Source: Guadua angustifolia
Taxonomy: Eukaryota > Streptophyta > Magnoliopsida > Poales > Poaceae
DNA: 64,000 nt
Assembly: GCA_036346375.1 (NCBI GenBank)
Contig: CM070501.1
Span: 50,633,326-50,697,325 of the forward strand
Direction of reading: 5' to 3'
A program made the translations under genes and the position numbers. The notes below the pieces were generated by a model. The model was not told where the DNA came from. It saw only the letters and a program-made list of their open reading frames with translations, and did no database searches. Of this stretch, positions 45,300 through 56,165 are shown piece after piece. Each line of letters begins with the position of its first letter. Within the stretch, counting starts at the first letter, position 1.

Positions 45300-45745
45300 T
45301 AGGGGTGAGCATTTGGTTTTTTCGATCTAATCAGTTCAGTTTTTTTGGTTTTAAAATAATTTGGTTTTTAGAAATTGACTACCAAATTTCTCAGATCAAA
45401 ATGAAAAATCGAACCAAATTAAATGGAATATTTTGGTTCGGTTTATTTGGTTTTTGGTTAACCGAAATATGAATAAATACTAGGCAGGTTAGGTTTGGTC
45501 CTTCTCATGTCAAAACACATATTAGAGATAAACATACACAATATTCATATGTCATTATGGTATAAGTATAGTAAAATATATGAATACGCCACACATATGC
45601 ATCAAGATGTTAAAACATGATAATTGTTTGATGGTTTTATGAAGAATATTATAAAAGTTGTATTGTACATGGACTATTTAGTTATTTCGGTTTTTAGAAG
45701 CAAAAACCGAACCAAACACCGAAAATCCAGAGTAAAAAGAAAAAA
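45300..45745. mobile_element. MITE-like element with 'aaaccgaaccaaa' motifs
   Basis: The left part (GGGGTGAGCATTTGGTTTTT, GGTTCGGTTTATTTGG) and right part (GCAAAAACCGAACCAAACAC) are complementary in style, as in a common class of grass MITEs. Ends are approximate. Confidence 0.45.
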
Positions 45746-46435
45746 AAAACAAACATGCCCTTAGAAGTTAGAACAACTCACTGTATGGACCTTGTTAGTG
45801 GTAATCGCTTCTTGGGCCTAATCCTACATAGCGGGCTATGAAACATACGGGCCTAAGCAGTGGCGCTCTCTTATTCGGCCAGGAGGCCCTGGACCAAACA
45901 ACAGGACTGTATTGGGCTTGCTGCCGAACGAAGGCTGAGCTCGTCGAGAATCAGAGGGCCCCCGTGTACAGAACAGGGGAACCCAACCCTACTCCACTGT
46001 ATCGTTATCGGTCGTCGGTAGTCTAGAATTGGCCTAAGAATAGTCTCGGGTGGTCTGGTCTACCAATTAGACACAAAAAGGTCAACTGACATGTACATAT
46101 CCCATGATTAATCTTAGTTAGAGAGACAACCGGCGGCTGCGAGCCTACGACTACAGCCCACTGCCAGGCCAGACGACATTTTACCTATTCATTCCTTCAT
46201 TCAGCTTGTTGCACTATCGGCGCTGCTCCATGTCATTCTCGTACAGGGACCGCGCAGTCGGAATCGAGCATTTCATTGTCTAGTCGCCAATATTCACTCT
46301 TCCATGCCATGCCCTAGTTATCTGATCGTACTCCACTTCCTTTGCTCTCCTCCGTCATCTGATCGAGTCTCACCGGTGTTCTCACAACGTCTTGGCTAGC
46401 TCAGCTCGAGACATGACCATGCGTAATTCATTCAC
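45746..46435. other. Gene-free stretch
   Basis: Mixed GC DNA with one 62-codon frame (45838-46026) lacking any domain. Nothing is recognised. Confidence 0.4.
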
Positions 46436-46531
46436 TGTGACATTCCCCCTGCAATATTCTGCACGTGGCAGGCAGATCAGGAACTGTGACATGCCCCTGC
46501 AATATTCTGCATGTGGCAGGCAGATCAGGAA
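46436..46531. repeat. 49-bp tandem duplication
   Basis: TGTGACATTCCCCCTGCAAT and the following ATTCTGCACGTGGCAGGCAG recur from 46485 as TGTGACATGCCCCTGCAAT and ATTCTGCATGTGGCAGGCAG, a period of 49 bp. Confidence 0.85.
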
Positions 46532-48540
46532 GAAAAATGTGAACCGTTCGCTATTCTAGCTCAGTAATTTTTTTTTACATAACTAGCTTCCTAGGAAATT
46601 ATTTTGCAAGAATAGCTCCATTTCGTGCAGGGGAGTTCGGAATTTATCGGATCATCACACCACGGCAAATCCAATTTGCCACACACCCCTACCGTGGAAA
46701 AATCCAAATGGCACACCCCATCCTGTGGCAATTGCATTTTTAGACTCCCATTCCGCATCAATTGCACCGAATCTAGCGGACGCAAGTGGAATCTGCGCCA
46801 CCGATTTCTCGTGCCCCCATTTTGTGGCAATTCAAATTCTCGCGCCCACAACCGTAGAAATCTAATTCCCGCGCTATAGTACAGTGGCACTATAGCAATT
46901 CCGCGCCACAGTACCGCAGGATTACCTCCCCGCAGTACTATAGCGCGGAGATGGGCTGTTTTGCAAATTTTTTAAGACGGAGCTATTTTTGAAAAAAAGG
47001 AGTAAGGGGCCAAATATGCTAGCATTTCGAAAAAATGTTTGGTTTGCACAAAGTTAGCTAGTTATGGTACAAAGTTCTTCTTCCTCTTCTTTCTTCTTTC
47101 TCTCTGCTCCTACTGTTGGGAATGGCCCTCTGCACCTAATAGAAAGGTTTAAAAAATCGTTGAAATCTTGAAAATCTCGGCTGAGATTTCAAATTCAGGC
47201 CAAGGGCAAGATCCAACATCCCGTCCGTGTAAAAAAAAATTGAAAAAAAAAACAAATTGCTATAGTGATATCAAAATTTCGGTGAGATTTCGCCAAATCT
47301 CCCTGAAATCTTAGGGTTTTTTTTATCGATTTTTGACTTTTTATGGTCGAATTTGACCAGATTTGGTCCAATAACACTTAAGAAAATCATCTTCCATAAA
47401 AATTTGTTGAAAAACCGAAATTTTGAGACGTTTTAAAATTTTAGCAAAAACATAGTCAGATTTTTATAAAATTGTACAAGCTTGATCATGATTTGAAAAA
47501 TTTATGGTATTATCTTTAGTAGTGTAGGATCAGACAGAAAAATTTTCAAAATAATTTAAAAGATCAGGAAGAAAAATGTGAACCGTTCGCTATTCTAGCT
47601 CCGTAATTTTTTTTTACAAATCTAGCTCTCTAAGAAATTATTTTGCAAGAATAGCCACATTTCGCGCAGGGGAGCCCGAAATTTGCTGAGCTACCACACC
47701 GTGGCAAATCCAATTGCCATGCACCCCCGTCGTGGAAAAATCCAAATGGCGCCCCCCCATTATGCGGCATATTGCATTTCCGCGCCCCCATTCCATGGCA
47801 ATTGTACTGAATCCAACGGCCGCAAGTGGATTCTACGCCACTGATTTCTCGCACTCCCATTCCACGGCAATTCAAATTCTCGCGCCTCATGACCGCGGAA
47901 CTCTAATTCCCACGCTACAATACGGTGGTGCTGTAGCAATTCCACAGTATGGTATCACGAAGAGGTCTATTTTTGTAAAATTTTTTAAAAAAAGTTATTT
48001 TTGAAAAAAAGAGAGTAAGGAGCCCAATATGCTGGCATTTCCAAAAATGTCTAGTTTGCACAAAGCTAGCTAGTTATGGACTTATGGTACAATGTCCTTC
48101 TTTCTCTTTGCTGCTACTGCTGTTGGGAATAGCCCTCTACACCTAATAGTAAGGTTCAAAAAGCCATCGAAATCTCGGTTGAGATTTTGGATTTAGTCGC
48201 AGACGAGATCCAAAATCCTATCTGAGTAAAAAAAATTTAAAAAATAAATTGCTCAAGTAATCTCAAAAATTTCGGTGAGATTTCGCCAAATCTCACCAAA
48301 ATCTTAGTTTTTTTACCTTTTTGACTTTTTATGGTTAGATTTGACCGAATTTGGTCCAATAAACCTTAATAAAGTCATCTTCCATGAAAATTTATTGAAA
48401 AACCAAAATTTTGAGACGTTTTAAAATTTTGGTAGAAACGCTATCAAATTTTTATAAATTTGCAAGCTTGATCATGATCTGAAAAAGTATGGTACTATCC
48501 TTAGTAGTACCGGATCATATAGAAAAAATTCAAAATAATT
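46523..48540. repeat. ~1.04-kb direct tandem duplication
   Basis: Unit 1 starts at about 46523 and unit 2 at about 47561, both with GATCAGGAAGAAAAATGTGA. The two run in parallel through TCGCTATTCTAGCTC, ATTATTTTGCAAGAATAG, CGCAGGGGAGCC-like, GCACAAAGTTAGCTAGTTATGG, CTGTTGGGAATGGCCCTCT, and TTTCGGTGAGATTTCGCCAA. Divergence is moderate with small indels. The central part is rich in CACGGCAAATCC / CCGTGGAATTCC-like inverted motifs. The open frames 46591-46890 and 47630-47890 (minus) are the same place in the two units and have no recognisable domain. Confidence 0.85.
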
Positions 48541-48559
48541 TAATTTCATTTGTTACCTT

Positions 48560-49860
48560 TAAAAAATCAAAAACAAAATAAATATAATTGGGACAGCAAC
48601 TTTTGTTAGAATTTTATAAATTTTCTTGAGTGTGATAATGATCTAAAATTTTTATTATAGTTTAATAATGGCCTCAGTATCATTATCTAAAATTTTACAA
48701 ATTTTCAACCTTTTTTTTCTCTCAATCAAATCTATGTAAGTATTAAACTTTATTTGTTATATTTACAAAATGAAAAACAAAAAGAATATAAATAGTACAA
48801 GGCAATTGTTAGAATTTTATAAATTCACTGGAGTGTGATCATAATTCAAAATTTTTACGAGATCTTAAGCATTTCTTAAGTATCCTTTTGTAAATTTTTC
48901 AAAAAATCTAAACCTTTTTTGATTTGTAAAGCAAATCTATATATTGATCATTAGGTTTTTATCAAGATATATCAATGTTAGAATTTTTGAAAATTCTTTA
49001 AGCTTAACCATCATATTAGCATTTGTATTTTTTAAAAAAATTGAAGTCACCAGTGGCACTGCAGGTTGTAGCTAATATAAGCTAAAAGACCGAGCACTTT
49101 AGGAACTAGATCACAACAGGCTCGCGCGTTGCTGCGGGCGGAAGAAATCATTAGCACAGACGTATGTTCTAACAGAGAAAAGAAATCTTTTTCGAGAACA
49201 CCTAAAAAAAAGAAACCAAATTGTTATAATTTTTAAAAACCACAAAAGATTAATCGTGATCTAAATGTTTTTTAGTTAGTTCAGGTATACTCTCAGGACC
49301 CTCCGAACAAATTTTAAAGAATTTACAAATTTAGAAGCTCAATTAAATCAGCGAACATGTTTTAAGTGCGTAAGTAGCATTGTCAGAATTATTAAAAATC
49401 GTAAAAGTTTAATCATGACTTGAAATTTTTATGGTAGCTTAGGCATGCACTCAGGACCCTTCAAATTATTTTTTTTAAGAATTTTCAAATTTATTAGAAT
49501 TTACAAATTTAGTTTCTCAATTTAATTAGTGAACTTGCTTTAAGTGTGTCAGCAGTATTGCCATAATTTAAATAAAAATGGCAAACATTTGATCATGATT
49601 TGAAATTTTTATGGTAGTGTAGGCATGCTCTAAGGATTCTTCTCAAATTTTTTCAATAACTTTCAGATTTAGTAGCTTAATTAAATCAGTAAAGTTGCTT
49701 TAAATGTATCAGTAACATTGCCAGAATTTTTAAAAATCACACAAGTTTGATCATGATCCAAAATTTTTATGTTATGTTAGATATGCTTTTAGGAGCACTA
49801 TAAAAAAGTTTCAAAAAATTATAACATGATTTAATAGCTTAATCAAATCAGCGACTTAGT
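48560..49860. repeat. AT-rich degenerate tandem repeats, ~165-185-bp period
   Basis: The phrase TTTGATCATGATTTGAAATT (with variants) followed by TTTATGGTAG and a GGCATGCTCTAAGGA-like part recurs at about 49245, 49410, 49590 and 49750, with weaker copies from 48600. It resembles the array at 1-430 and probably belongs to the same repeat family. Confidence 0.6.
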
Positions 49861-49882
49861 AATTTTTTAGGCGCCACAGTCT

Positions 49883-49950
49883 GCACCTCCCAAGATTCGA
49901 AGCCCAGACTGGCCAGTAGGGAGCAAGCGCTTTAACCAAGTGAGGAACAA
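49883..49950 (-). other. tRNA-like relic at the end of the AT-rich array
   Basis: The minus strand reads CACTTGGTTAAAGCGCTTGC (A-box-like, TTGGTTAAAGCG). About 40 bp later comes CTGGGCTTCGAATCTTGGG, a T-arm-like hairpin whose GGCTTCGAATC differs from a B box at one or two positions. The acceptor stem is not evident, so it is not an intact tRNA gene. Confidence 0.35.
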
Positions 49951-50164
49951 CGTATTGTATGAAAATTAAGGGGTAATAAATATATGAGTATATAAAGCAG
50001 GCACTGTAGAAAAAGCGCTGCGTGCGCCGCATGTCGGGTTCACACGAGCCGCTCCATACCTCCCTAAGAATAATAGTATCTATATGATTCCAAAGAAATG
50101 TATCAAAATACCCAAATTTTCCAAGCAATTGTGCAACTAGATACTAAAATATACAGCTGTAAAA

Positions 50165-50880
50165 AAATTATTGATCTCAACAAGCTACTAAAGCTTGGGC
50201 CTATACTTGATTCGAACTTAGCTCGAGCTCTAAAGGAGTCGAGCTCAGGTCTACACCTGAGCTCATGAGCCTAGCAAGTCTGAGATCAAATAGTGTGGTT
50301 AAGGCTTGACTTATCCATTCCCTCGGCATGCTTCCCTCCTATATTCTAATGTGGGTATATTTGCGGAGCATTTTTGAACCAAGCTCGAACTTTCTTGAGC
50401 TTTGGATGAGCTTTTTTGGAGTGTATCATGTTAAAGTTTGTAAAAAAAATCTTGATCTCTGCAAGCTTATGAAGGCTTGGTTCACTCTAGACTTTGTTCG
50501 AACTTAGCTCAGGCTCTAAACGAGTTGAACTCAGGTTTGCACCTAAGCTCATGAGCCTAGTGAGTCCGAGATCGAATAGTGTGGTTAAGACTTGACTTAT
50601 CCATTCCCTCGACATGCTCTCCTTCCATATTCTAATGTGGGTATAGTTGCGGAGCATTTTTGAACTGAGCTCGAACTTTCTTAAGCTTTGGATGAGCTTT
50701 TATGGAGGGTATCATGTTAAAGTGTAGACGAGGAGCTTTCTCTAGCTAATCTTTTGTAGAATGTATCCGCTTATGTGTAATTGTAATATTGTATCATGTT
50801 AAAGTGTAGACGAGGAGCTTTTTCGAGCTAATCTTTTGTAGAACGTATCAGCTTGTGTAATTGATGGTAGTTACCCTCTA
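50165..50880. repeat. ~283-bp tandem duplication with a shorter third part
   Basis: Units at about 50165 and 50450 share CAAGCTTATGAAGGCTTGG-like, GAGCTCATGAGCCTAGCAAG, AATAGTGTGGTTAAGGCTTG, TATTCTAATGTGGGTATA and GGATGAGCTTTTTTGGA. The final part (TATCATGTTAAAGTGTAGAC, GAGCTAATCTTTTGTAGAA) is repeated once more at about 50711 and 50790, an ~80-bp step. Confidence 0.8.
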
Positions 50881-50929
50881 TATCGTATCTTACAACGTAG
50901 GAAGTATTTCAAGGAACCGAGGGTATATA

Positions 50930-51150
50930 TGTGTAGTATATGAGTATATAAAACCACACAGGTTATATGTACACTTTTTTAGATATACTCTGTTTTATAT
51001 GCGAATATGAAGGCATTTACAAAATACATTGACTTCTTTGCAAATTTTTCATATGGTTCACATTGAAGTATTTTATAATTAGAATTTAAGTATATCTAAA
51101 GTGATAAAAGGAATATTTCACATGTATATACATGTATATTCGAGTACTAT
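50930..51150. repeat. AT-rich dispersed repeat, copy 4
   Basis: TATTTTATAATTAGAATTTAAGTATAT (shortened: TTATAATTAGAATTTAAG) and AAAGTGATAAAAGG match phrases in the repeats at 11690, 14746 and 17095. CATGTATATACATGTATATT is a local palindrome. Non-coding; lies about 200 bp from the 3' end of the GT61 gene. Confidence 0.45.
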
Positions 51151-51362
51151 GTGGTTGTCCCTTAATCGACCTTATTTCCAGTATTGAAGTATCCCTCCCA
51201 CACCCCGTGTGATGAACGAGAATCCAAATGGTTGTAGTCCAACCCTTGTCATGTAGATCCAAGGTGGATATTCCAACCTCTCTCCGGCCGCGCTCCCCGG
51301 AACCCTACCAAAATGGACAGCTCCCTCGGCGATCGGTGTCCACGGAGAAAACGTCGATCAGC

Positions 51363-52862
51363 CTACGCTGCCGTTGCCTCCTCTCCCAGCAGCAGCACAG
51401 CACGCGAGTGCAACACGGACAGCGTCTCCCTGAACCTGCCCAGGTCCAGGCTCACATTCTGGCCGTGCAGGTACACGCGCGCCACGAAGTCCCACCCCTT
51501 CTTCCGCTTCGCCTTCTCCGGGTCGGCCACCACCACGTCGTCGGGCCCGTATTTGCGGCTCAGCGAGCTCTCGTGCCCGCGCACGTCGTACTGCTCGTAG
51601 TGCAGCCCCATCCTCGCGGACGCCGTGCCGAAGCAGTCGCGCGCGATCGGGCTGATGCCGAGCGGCGCGATCTGGAGGAGCGCCGCGTCGGGGCGCAGGA
51701 ACAGGAACTTGGTCAGGTCCGCGCCGTGCACGCCCATCAGCACGTCGCACGCGCTCACCAACGCGTGCACCGCCGAGAGCGGCATCCCGTTGGCCGTCTC
51801 GAGGATGTCCACATCGAACCCGATCGACTTCGCGAGCTGCTCCACCGCCGCCTGGTTCTCGATCACCCGCGTCCCCTTGCGCGACACGATCCCAAGCCTT
51901 GGCCGCCGCCGCGCCGGTCGCTGTATCTCCGGCTTGTTGCCTCCAGTCTCGTACACGTCGGCGAGAAGCTGGTGGAAGTCTACGATGGTCTTGTTGTCCC
52001 GGAGCCTCGTGGGGTCGACGGCGAGGATGCTGTGGAAGCGGGTCCCGACGATGGCGCCCGGAAAGCAGTGCGTCCTCTTGTCGTGGAGCAGGTCGATCAC
52101 GTGGTAGTCCGAGAGGCCGGAGATGATCTCGTGGAACGTGCCTGCCCACCACGGGTTGTACGAGAGGACGGCGAGCACGACGCGGCGGCGGAGGTGCTGC
52201 ACCGTCAACCACACCGGCAAGAACCCGTCGTTGAACGCGTGGAATAAATTGCCGGTGTAGCCCCCCGCCGTCATGACGAGGGCCGGCTCGTCGTGGCGGA
52301 CGTCGCACCGGTGCTCGGACGCCTCCTCCGGCCGGGCCACCCGTAGCCGCACCTCCTGGATCTTGCCCATGAGGCGGCGCTCCCACTTGCGCGGGTAGGG
52401 CCGTATCCGCTCCTCCACGGTGGCGTTGCTGGGCGGCGGCGCTTGCGGCGGGAAGAGCAATAACGACAGGGACGCGGCGTCAGTGTGCACGTCCCCGGCC
52501 ATGAAGCACACGTCGGTGTTGAAGTCCGAGCGGTCGCAGCAGATGGATTGGTTGGGGAGCGACGAGCACGGGGATTGCACCTGGTTGTCAAGAATTCGGA
52601 CGTCGCCTGCATTACCGCCACCGTCTAGTCCCAGCACACTACTCGATGTCGACTCATGCGATGGCCGCGCGGCTTGCAGTGAGAAGAAGTCGAGGCCGTA
52701 CGTCGACGTGAGCACGAAGAACCGCGGCGCGTAGAGGATCACGCACAGGATAACCGAAAGGAGGAAGAAGAACTGGACGAACCCCGGCCACTTGGCCTTC
52801 TTACCGCTCCCGACGTCTTCCATGTTGCCGAGGCTCTTCAGGACAGGGAGTCTTGAGGCCAT
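51363..52862 (-). CDS. GT61 family glycosyltransferase (499 aa, type II membrane)
   Basis: Single-exon GC-rich gene. I chose the ATG at 52860-52862 (MASRLPVLKS); the frame is open further upstream but without an ATG. It has a short cytosolic N-terminus and a signal anchor at about residues 28-51 (FVQFFFLLSVILCVILYAPR), then a stem. The family cysteine motif ICCDRSDFNTDVC follows at about 107-119. The catalytic DUF563/GT61 domain includes GGYTGNLFHAFNDGF (200-214), LGIVSRKGTR near 325, and GVHGADLTKFLFLRP (377-391). Length fits the family. Grass GT61 enzymes sit in the Golgi and add arabinosyl, xylosyl or hydroxycinnamoyl-arabinose side chains to xylan; which sugar this member transfers cannot be told from sequence. 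Flanks are repeats, with a TATA-like box about 110 bp upstream. No frameshift or missing core motif was seen, so it is probably functional. Confidence 0.9.
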   Translation of the reverse strand: MASRLPVLKSLGNMEDVGSGKKAKWPGFVQFFFLLSVILCVILYAPRFFVLTSTYGLDFFSLQAARPSHESTSSSVLGLDGGGNAGDVRILDNQVQSPCSSLPNQSICCDRSDFNTDVCFMAGDVHTDAASLSLLLFPPQAPPPSNATVEERIRPYPRKWERRLMGKIQEVRLRVARPEEASEHRCDVRHDEPALVMTAGGYTGNLFHAFNDGFLPVWLTVQHLRRRVVLAVLSYNPWWAGTFHEIISGLSDYHVIDLLHDKRTHCFPGAIVGTRFHSILAVDPTRLRDNKTIVDFHQLLADVYETGGNKPEIQRPARRRPRLGIVSRKGTRVIENQAAVEQLAKSIGFDVDILETANGMPLSAVHALVSACDVLMGVHGADLTKFLFLRPDAALLQIAPLGISPIARDCFGTASARMGLHYEQYDVRGHESSLSRKYGPDDVVVADPEKAKRKKGWDFVARVYLHGQNVSLDLGRFRETLSVLHSRAVLLLGEEATAA

Positions 52863-52967
52863 CACCTCTCGCGTTGGTCTGGGGGGGATATGGGATCGGA
52901 CGCTTGCAGTCGGCGTCTCGCGTCGGGTTTTAAAGACCGGCGAGACGAGTCGCACAGGCCGGCGCGG

Positions 52968-52976
52968 TCATATATT
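52968..52976 (-). promoter_or_regulatory. TATA-like box of the GT61 gene
   Basis: The minus strand reads AATATATGA in an otherwise GC-rich promoter, about 110 bp upstream of the chosen ATG. Orientation and distance fit; there is no other support. Confidence 0.35.
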
Positions 52977-54033
52977 CATGTGCGTGCAGAAATGCTAGTC
53001 AGCAAGTCAGGTGAGCGATTTTGTCTCGCTGCGTCAGTTTCTGTTTCGGTGTTCACAGACGTCCTTCGATTTGGCACCTGCATGGCTGCATCTTTGATCT
53101 GTCTTCCAAGAAATTATGCCCGCCATCCCAAGTCCACATAATTCGGTCTGTCTGGTATATGCTTGTAGAAAACACCACCAGCTTGCATTGCTCTGGGATG
53201 GATGTTGTACCTTGTGCGTCCTTGTCTTCCACCGGCGTGTACGTTTGTATGCGTGAACATTGGATGATAATCTCTTTCTGGTATATGTGCTGTCCACCCT
53301 TATTTAGCTTAATCACTTTTCTGTAATCGTGGTAACGACCAGATAGCAGCAATAAGTGCTTACCAATCTAAGGTGCGCATTCAGCCGGTAGTTTTGGTAT
53401 GGCGACAAAAGATAAAACAAGCAGTAGCAATTAATAAGCAGGTTTTATGCATGTCCTTCTAATGGTATGCATATAATTAAGGTGAATGAACGTGGAAGCA
53501 GTAAAAATGTCAGGGAGCAGAGGATCGATTACACTACAGCTAGAAAAACAGCAATGGTTGGTGCTTGGCCTCTCTCTCTCTGTGCCACGCCCATCTCTCC
53601 ATGTTACTGGCTTCTTTCATTTGTTCCTCTTTAACTGTACTGTATTTCCTTCAATGACAAATGGCCATGCGCCCTGGATGGTCAGAATTCATAGTACGTA
53701 CTATGCAATATCCCATTGTAATTACCCCCCTCTTTCGAGAAATGTAAAGCGTCCTGGATGGTCAGAAATCATAGTAGGTACTATCCAATATCCTATTGTA
53801 GCTATTCCCTTTGTAGAGAAAAATAGACCGCATTTTGATTCTACACAAGGATTAAAAAGGTGATAAAATTGAAAAAGGTATATGAGAAAATGATTTAGGT
53901 ATCATTCATAATTGTCTTGGAAAGAAAAGTAAGAATACTTTGTGTGGCTAATAATGAATGAATGCATACCATGGAGAGAATAAATATGAGCATATGAGGA
54001 AAATGCTCATCAAATCTATATGTAAGTCTTATA
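52977..54033. other. GT61 upstream region and gene-free DNA
   Basis: About 53665-53830 holds a diverged ~80-bp direct repeat (CCTGGATGGTCAGAATTCAT / CCTGGATGGTCAGAAATCAT, then AATATCCCATTGTA / AATATCCTATTGTA). No gene is supported by the short frames here. Confidence 0.45.
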
Positions 54034-54276
54034 CTCCCTTTGTTGATTTTTATAAGACATCCACACATTTCAATATTCCAAATTAGTAAAATTTGATCAA
54101 CAGTTAGTCTCATGATATATAGATCTTATACAGTTAGATTTGTATTTAAAAGCATTTTCTTATGATTATGATTTTGTAGCTATGAACAAAGTAGTGTAAA
54201 CTAAATTAACAATCAAAGCTCAATTTTAAAAACCACACCAAGTCAAACCACGCTTTATAAAAATCAACAGAAAGGG
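54034..54276. mobile_element. Stowaway MITE, 243 bp, TA target duplication
   Basis: Left end CTCCCTTTGTTGATTTTTAT and right end ATAAAAATCAACAGAAAGGG are inverted repeats with one mismatch in the overlap. TA borders each side (54032-54033 and 54277-54278). This is the classic Stowaway (Tc1/mariner-type) arrangement. Non-coding. Confidence 0.9.
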
Positions 54277-54429
54277 TATTTTTCAACAAGAACTTTCAAA
54301 CTATAGGCATTATAGCATTTTAGACTTAATGCATCCAAATATTTTAATTCATGTTAAATTCATAAGTTTCCAAAGACCAATTTGAACCATCTTCCACTAC
54401 TACTGCATCGCCTCATCCATGACCCTCAT

Positions 54430-54735
54430 CATCGCGGTAGGTCCGAGCGGCAATGATAATATCATCACCGCCGGTTCCAAATTCAACCGGCAAGGATAAT
54501 ATTATCACCGCCGTTCAAACTTCAATCAAAGTGATAAGATTAGTTTCAATTTCTCGCAGCAATGGAGGTAATATCATTGCGGTTTAATAGAGAACCCAAA
54601 GTGATAAGAAGATATTATCGCCGGTTTACATGTAGAACCGTAGTGATTTATTATTGCCGGTTCTATAGTAAAACCGCAAGTGATAAGACCATTTTCACCG
54701 CCGGTTTTACTATAGAACCGACAATGATATTATCG
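54430..54735. repeat. CACTA subterminal repeats, block 1
   Basis: Repeated ATCACCGCCGGTTCC, AACCGGCAAGGATAATATTA, TATCGCCGGTTTAC and ATTATTGCCGGTTCTATAGT phrases occur in both orientations. They share the GCCGGTT core with the 29187-30488 element. Confidence 0.8.
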
Positions 54736-54950
54736 TTTCCTCAAGATAGTTCGCATGTAACATAATAAATATTGTAATTTATCTCGCATGTAACATATGA
54801 AAGCATAATTAGTTAAAAAACAGAGCATATGAAAGCATAATTAGTTAAAAAACAGAATATATGAAAGCAAATTTGTAATTTATGGATATGTATTAATTAA
54901 AATAACATTTACAAAGCATATTTTGTTCAAGATTACATATTTAGTTCTAA

Positions 54951-55283
54951 TTATAATAGTCTAATGGCGCCAAGCCCTATATCCAAAACTCGCTGCCGCC
55001 GCCATCTCCTCCTCCTCCTCCTCTCTCGTCGTCCGAGTCGCCGCTGATGTGCGGCGGTGCTCGCCCTCCTTCTCATCCGAATCCGATTCGGTGGCGGAGT
55101 TGGTCTTGCCTCAACGCCGCAGCCTCGCCGCCGCCGCTGCTGTAAATGCTCATCGCTGCCGCCGCCCTCCTCCTCCTTTGCCTCCTCTTCCTCCTCCTCC
55201 GCCTCCACCTCCTCCTTCTCCTCCTCCTTCAGAGCGACGGATCGGTGGGGCTCACCAACACGCACGCTTCTTAGGGGTGCCAT
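54951..55283 (-). other. GC-rich minus-strand frame between subterminal blocks
   Basis: A frame of 110 codons from the ATG at 55281-55283 reads MAPLRSVRVGEPHRSVALK, then a run of glutamate/lysine and a run of arginine. It has low complexity and no domain. A minus-strand CTCTATATAATG at 55368-55379 could be a TATA box about 90 bp upstream. Because (CCT)n/(CCG)n composition alone keeps frames open, I do not call a gene, but the TATA plus first-exon look resembles the arrangement at 60860-61110. Confidence 0.2.
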
Positions 55284-55484
55284 TGTTGCAACAAAAGTGG
55301 ATTGTGTGGGGCCGCAACAAGAGTGGATTGTGGATTGTGACAAGAGTGGATTGATGCAACAATACCGCATTATATAGAGGCAGAATGGGAAGGGCAACAG
55401 CTAAGAGGAATGTGAAGCGCAACGGTTGGCGCGGCAGAGGAACGCAAGCGCGACGGCTATCGGGCGCGAGTTGAACTTTGAGTA

Positions 55485-55775
55485 TCATCGCCGGTTTGTA
55501 TTACCAACCGCAAGGATAATCGACTATCACTGCCGGTTAATACCTATAGCCGGCAGTGAAATATTACTGCCGGTTTAATTTATAGCCGGCAGTGATATTT
55601 AAATTTTACTGCCGGTTCGTATATTCAACCGGCAGTGATATGTATTTTCCCGCGCAACGCAATTTTCCTCACAGTATGATTTATCATCGCCGGTTCGCAC
55701 GTAACCGCAGCGATAAGGTATTTTCCCGCGTAATATGACCTTATCACTGCCGGTTGTTGGCAGAGCCGGCAGTGA
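55485..55775. repeat. CACTA subterminal repeats, block 2
   Basis: Dense alternating copies of TATCACTGCCGGTT and AGCCGGCAGTGATA, for example around 55515, 55555, 55600 and 55740-55777. This block is immediately upstream of a plus-strand TATA box, as at the 5' end of CACTA elements. Confidence 0.85.
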
Positions 55776-55780
55776 TAAGC

Positions 55781-55790
55781 TATTTATATA
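55781..55790 (+). promoter_or_regulatory. TATA box of the CACTA transposase transcript
   Basis: TATTTATATA directly follows subterminal block 2 and precedes the TNP2-like relic by about 1.36 kb. That gap is filled by a leader region and the 464-bp duplication, so a 5' UTR intron would be expected. Confidence 0.5.
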
Positions 55791-56165
55791 GCGATCTTCA
55801 CCTGACCGACGCATTTCCCCGGCCGAGCAGAAGAGAGGAGCGCTCTTTGCTCGGGTGTATTTTTCCGGAGAGGTGTCGCCAAATTTGGTGTCAGATTTTG
55901 TTCATATTTTTCATCGAATCGACATCTTCTCCGACGAGCAAATCAAAGAGGAGTCAGATTATCTTGGGGAGTTGTCTGAAAAATTGTATTAATTAAAATT
56001 TTTCGAGGTTACCGACTTGATGTATGTTATATATGTCGTAAAATTTTACTTTACTGAGTGCTATAGATGTTGATAATTGCTGATTGTACGGTGCAGAACA
56101 GCTTTATGCTCAGATCGCTCAAATTAAGATCTAGCTAAATTATTGAATAGATTATAATTCACGCC

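Noticed and set aside
51228..52247. 339-codon plus-strand open frame opposite the GT61 gene
   Set aside because: It is a mirror of GC-rich codons on the minus strand; the translation is arginine/histidine/valine-rich without a domain, while the opposite frame gives a complete GT61 protein.
51358..52386. 342-codon minus-strand frame overlapping the GT61 gene
   Set aside because: It is out of frame with the GT61 domain and consists of arginine, glycine, alanine and proline with no motif.
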